A stretch of 5,419 nt of DNA from Hydrogenophaga sp. (GTDB lineage: Bacteria > Pseudomonadota > Gammaproteobacteria > Burkholderiales > Burkholderiaceae_C), in assembly GCA_011390855.1 (NCBI GenBank), contig JAABRN010000059.1, forward strand, positions 1-5,419. Reading direction: 5' to 3'. A program made the translations under genes and the position numbers. Below are positions 5,092-5,419 of this stretch, in pieces; positions within the stretch are counted from its first letter, which is position 1, and each line of letters opens with the position of its first letter. The notes under the pieces were generated by a model. It ran no database searches. It was not told the origin of the DNA and saw only the letters and a list, made by a program, of their open reading frames with translations.

Positions 5092-5419
5092 TCAATCCTT
5101 GCGGTAGGCGTCGTGGCAGGCCTTGCATGATTGGCCCACAGCCCCGAATGCCGCTTTCACCGCATCGAGGTTTCCGGTCTTGGCAGCAGCTGAAAGCTTG
5201 GCGGCCTCCACCTGCAGCTTGTCGGCGCCCTCCTTGAACTTGGCCTGCTCTGACCAGATTTCAGGTTTTGAGCGTGTGTCGCCCTTATCTGTTCCGGCCA
5301 CGAACCCCTCCCAGGGGAGTGCGCTCATGGTCTCCACGATCGCCGCGCTGTTGGCCGCTGACGTTGCGTCGAATGGCACCCTGCCGTTGGCCATGGCACC
5401 AATACGCCCAAAGTGGGAG
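5092..5419 (-). CDS. Class II cytochrome c (cytochrome c' type), 5' end beyond the window
   Basis: This is a periplasmic four-helix-bundle heme protein, with 108 C-terminal residues visible. The heme-binding CKACH (codons 5127-5113) sits near the C-terminus in CKACHDAYRKD, the hallmark of class II cytochromes c, where His is the axial ligand. Upstream features also fit: HFGRIGAMANGRVPFDA at the left edge of the visible protein, and DTRSKPEIWSEQAKF before the last two helices. An ATG at 5394 could start a shorter frame, but the eight preceding codons (SHFGRIGA) continue the family's first helix. The true start and the expected export signal therefore lie beyond 5419. The role may be electron transfer or binding of NO or other small ligands; the sequence does not decide. 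It ends convergently with the TlpA-like gene, with the shared terminator between. Confidence 0.9.
   Translation of the reverse strand, partial: SHFGRIGAMANGRVPFDATSAANSAAIVETMSALPWEGFVAGTDKGDTRSKPEIWSEQAKFKEGADKLQVEAAKLSAAAKTGNLDAVKAAFGAVGQSCKACHDAYRKD

Noticed and set aside
1..5419. tRNA or rRNA genes, CRISPR arrays, insertion sequences or long direct repeats
   Set aside because: None seen on either strand. The window is filled by protein genes of consistent GC-rich composition with short gaps.

Overview
The window is GC-rich, densely coded DNA with two gene blocks on the minus strand, two or three genes on the plus strand, and short intergenic gaps. The combination of a stand-alone EIIA-Man/HPr pair, a SUGCT-like class III CoA-transferase, an unassigned lipoprotein and a class II cytochrome c points to a beta-proteobacterium. 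Burkholderiales, probably Comamonadaceae, is the best guess. This placement rests on recognising family resemblance, not on a database search.

Layout. Positions 1-460 (minus) hold the start of a regulatory phosphotransferase (PTS) module. It comprises a complete EIIA of the mannose/fructose type and the first 15 codons of ptsH (HPr), cut by the window edge exactly at the phosphorylatable His15. The two reading frames overlap by 32 nt. Positions 579-2488 (minus) hold a two-gene unit: a small unassigned lipoprotein whose stop codon overlaps (ATGA) the start of a 12-helix-type MFS transporter. A 76-nt divergent region follows. From 2565 (plus) comes a CaiB/BaiF (class III) CoA-transferase resembling succinyl-CoA:glutarate CoA-transferase. 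After a 50-nt gap lies a small CPYC thioredoxin-fold protein (SoxW-like), and after a 167-nt gap a TlpA/ResA-like lipoprotein with a CVSC active site. A symmetric hairpin terminator at 5025-5058 separates these from a convergent cytochrome c' gene (minus), whose 5' end lies beyond the right edge.

How the genes may work together. The PTS genes are probably part of a regulatory phosphorelay with no dedicated sugar permease in view. The lipoprotein and MFS transporter are probably co-translated. The TlpA-like lipoprotein and the cytochrome c' both act outside the inner membrane, and thiol reduction is needed for CxxCH heme attachment. A functional link is plausible but not shown.

Most genes are of known families and nothing clearly constitutes a new defence or mobile system. 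The points most worth a second look are the long EIIA/HPr overlap, the coupled unknown lipoprotein and transporter, the CVSC active site, and several starts that have no Shine-Dalgarno but a -10-like hexamer placed as for leaderless mRNAs.
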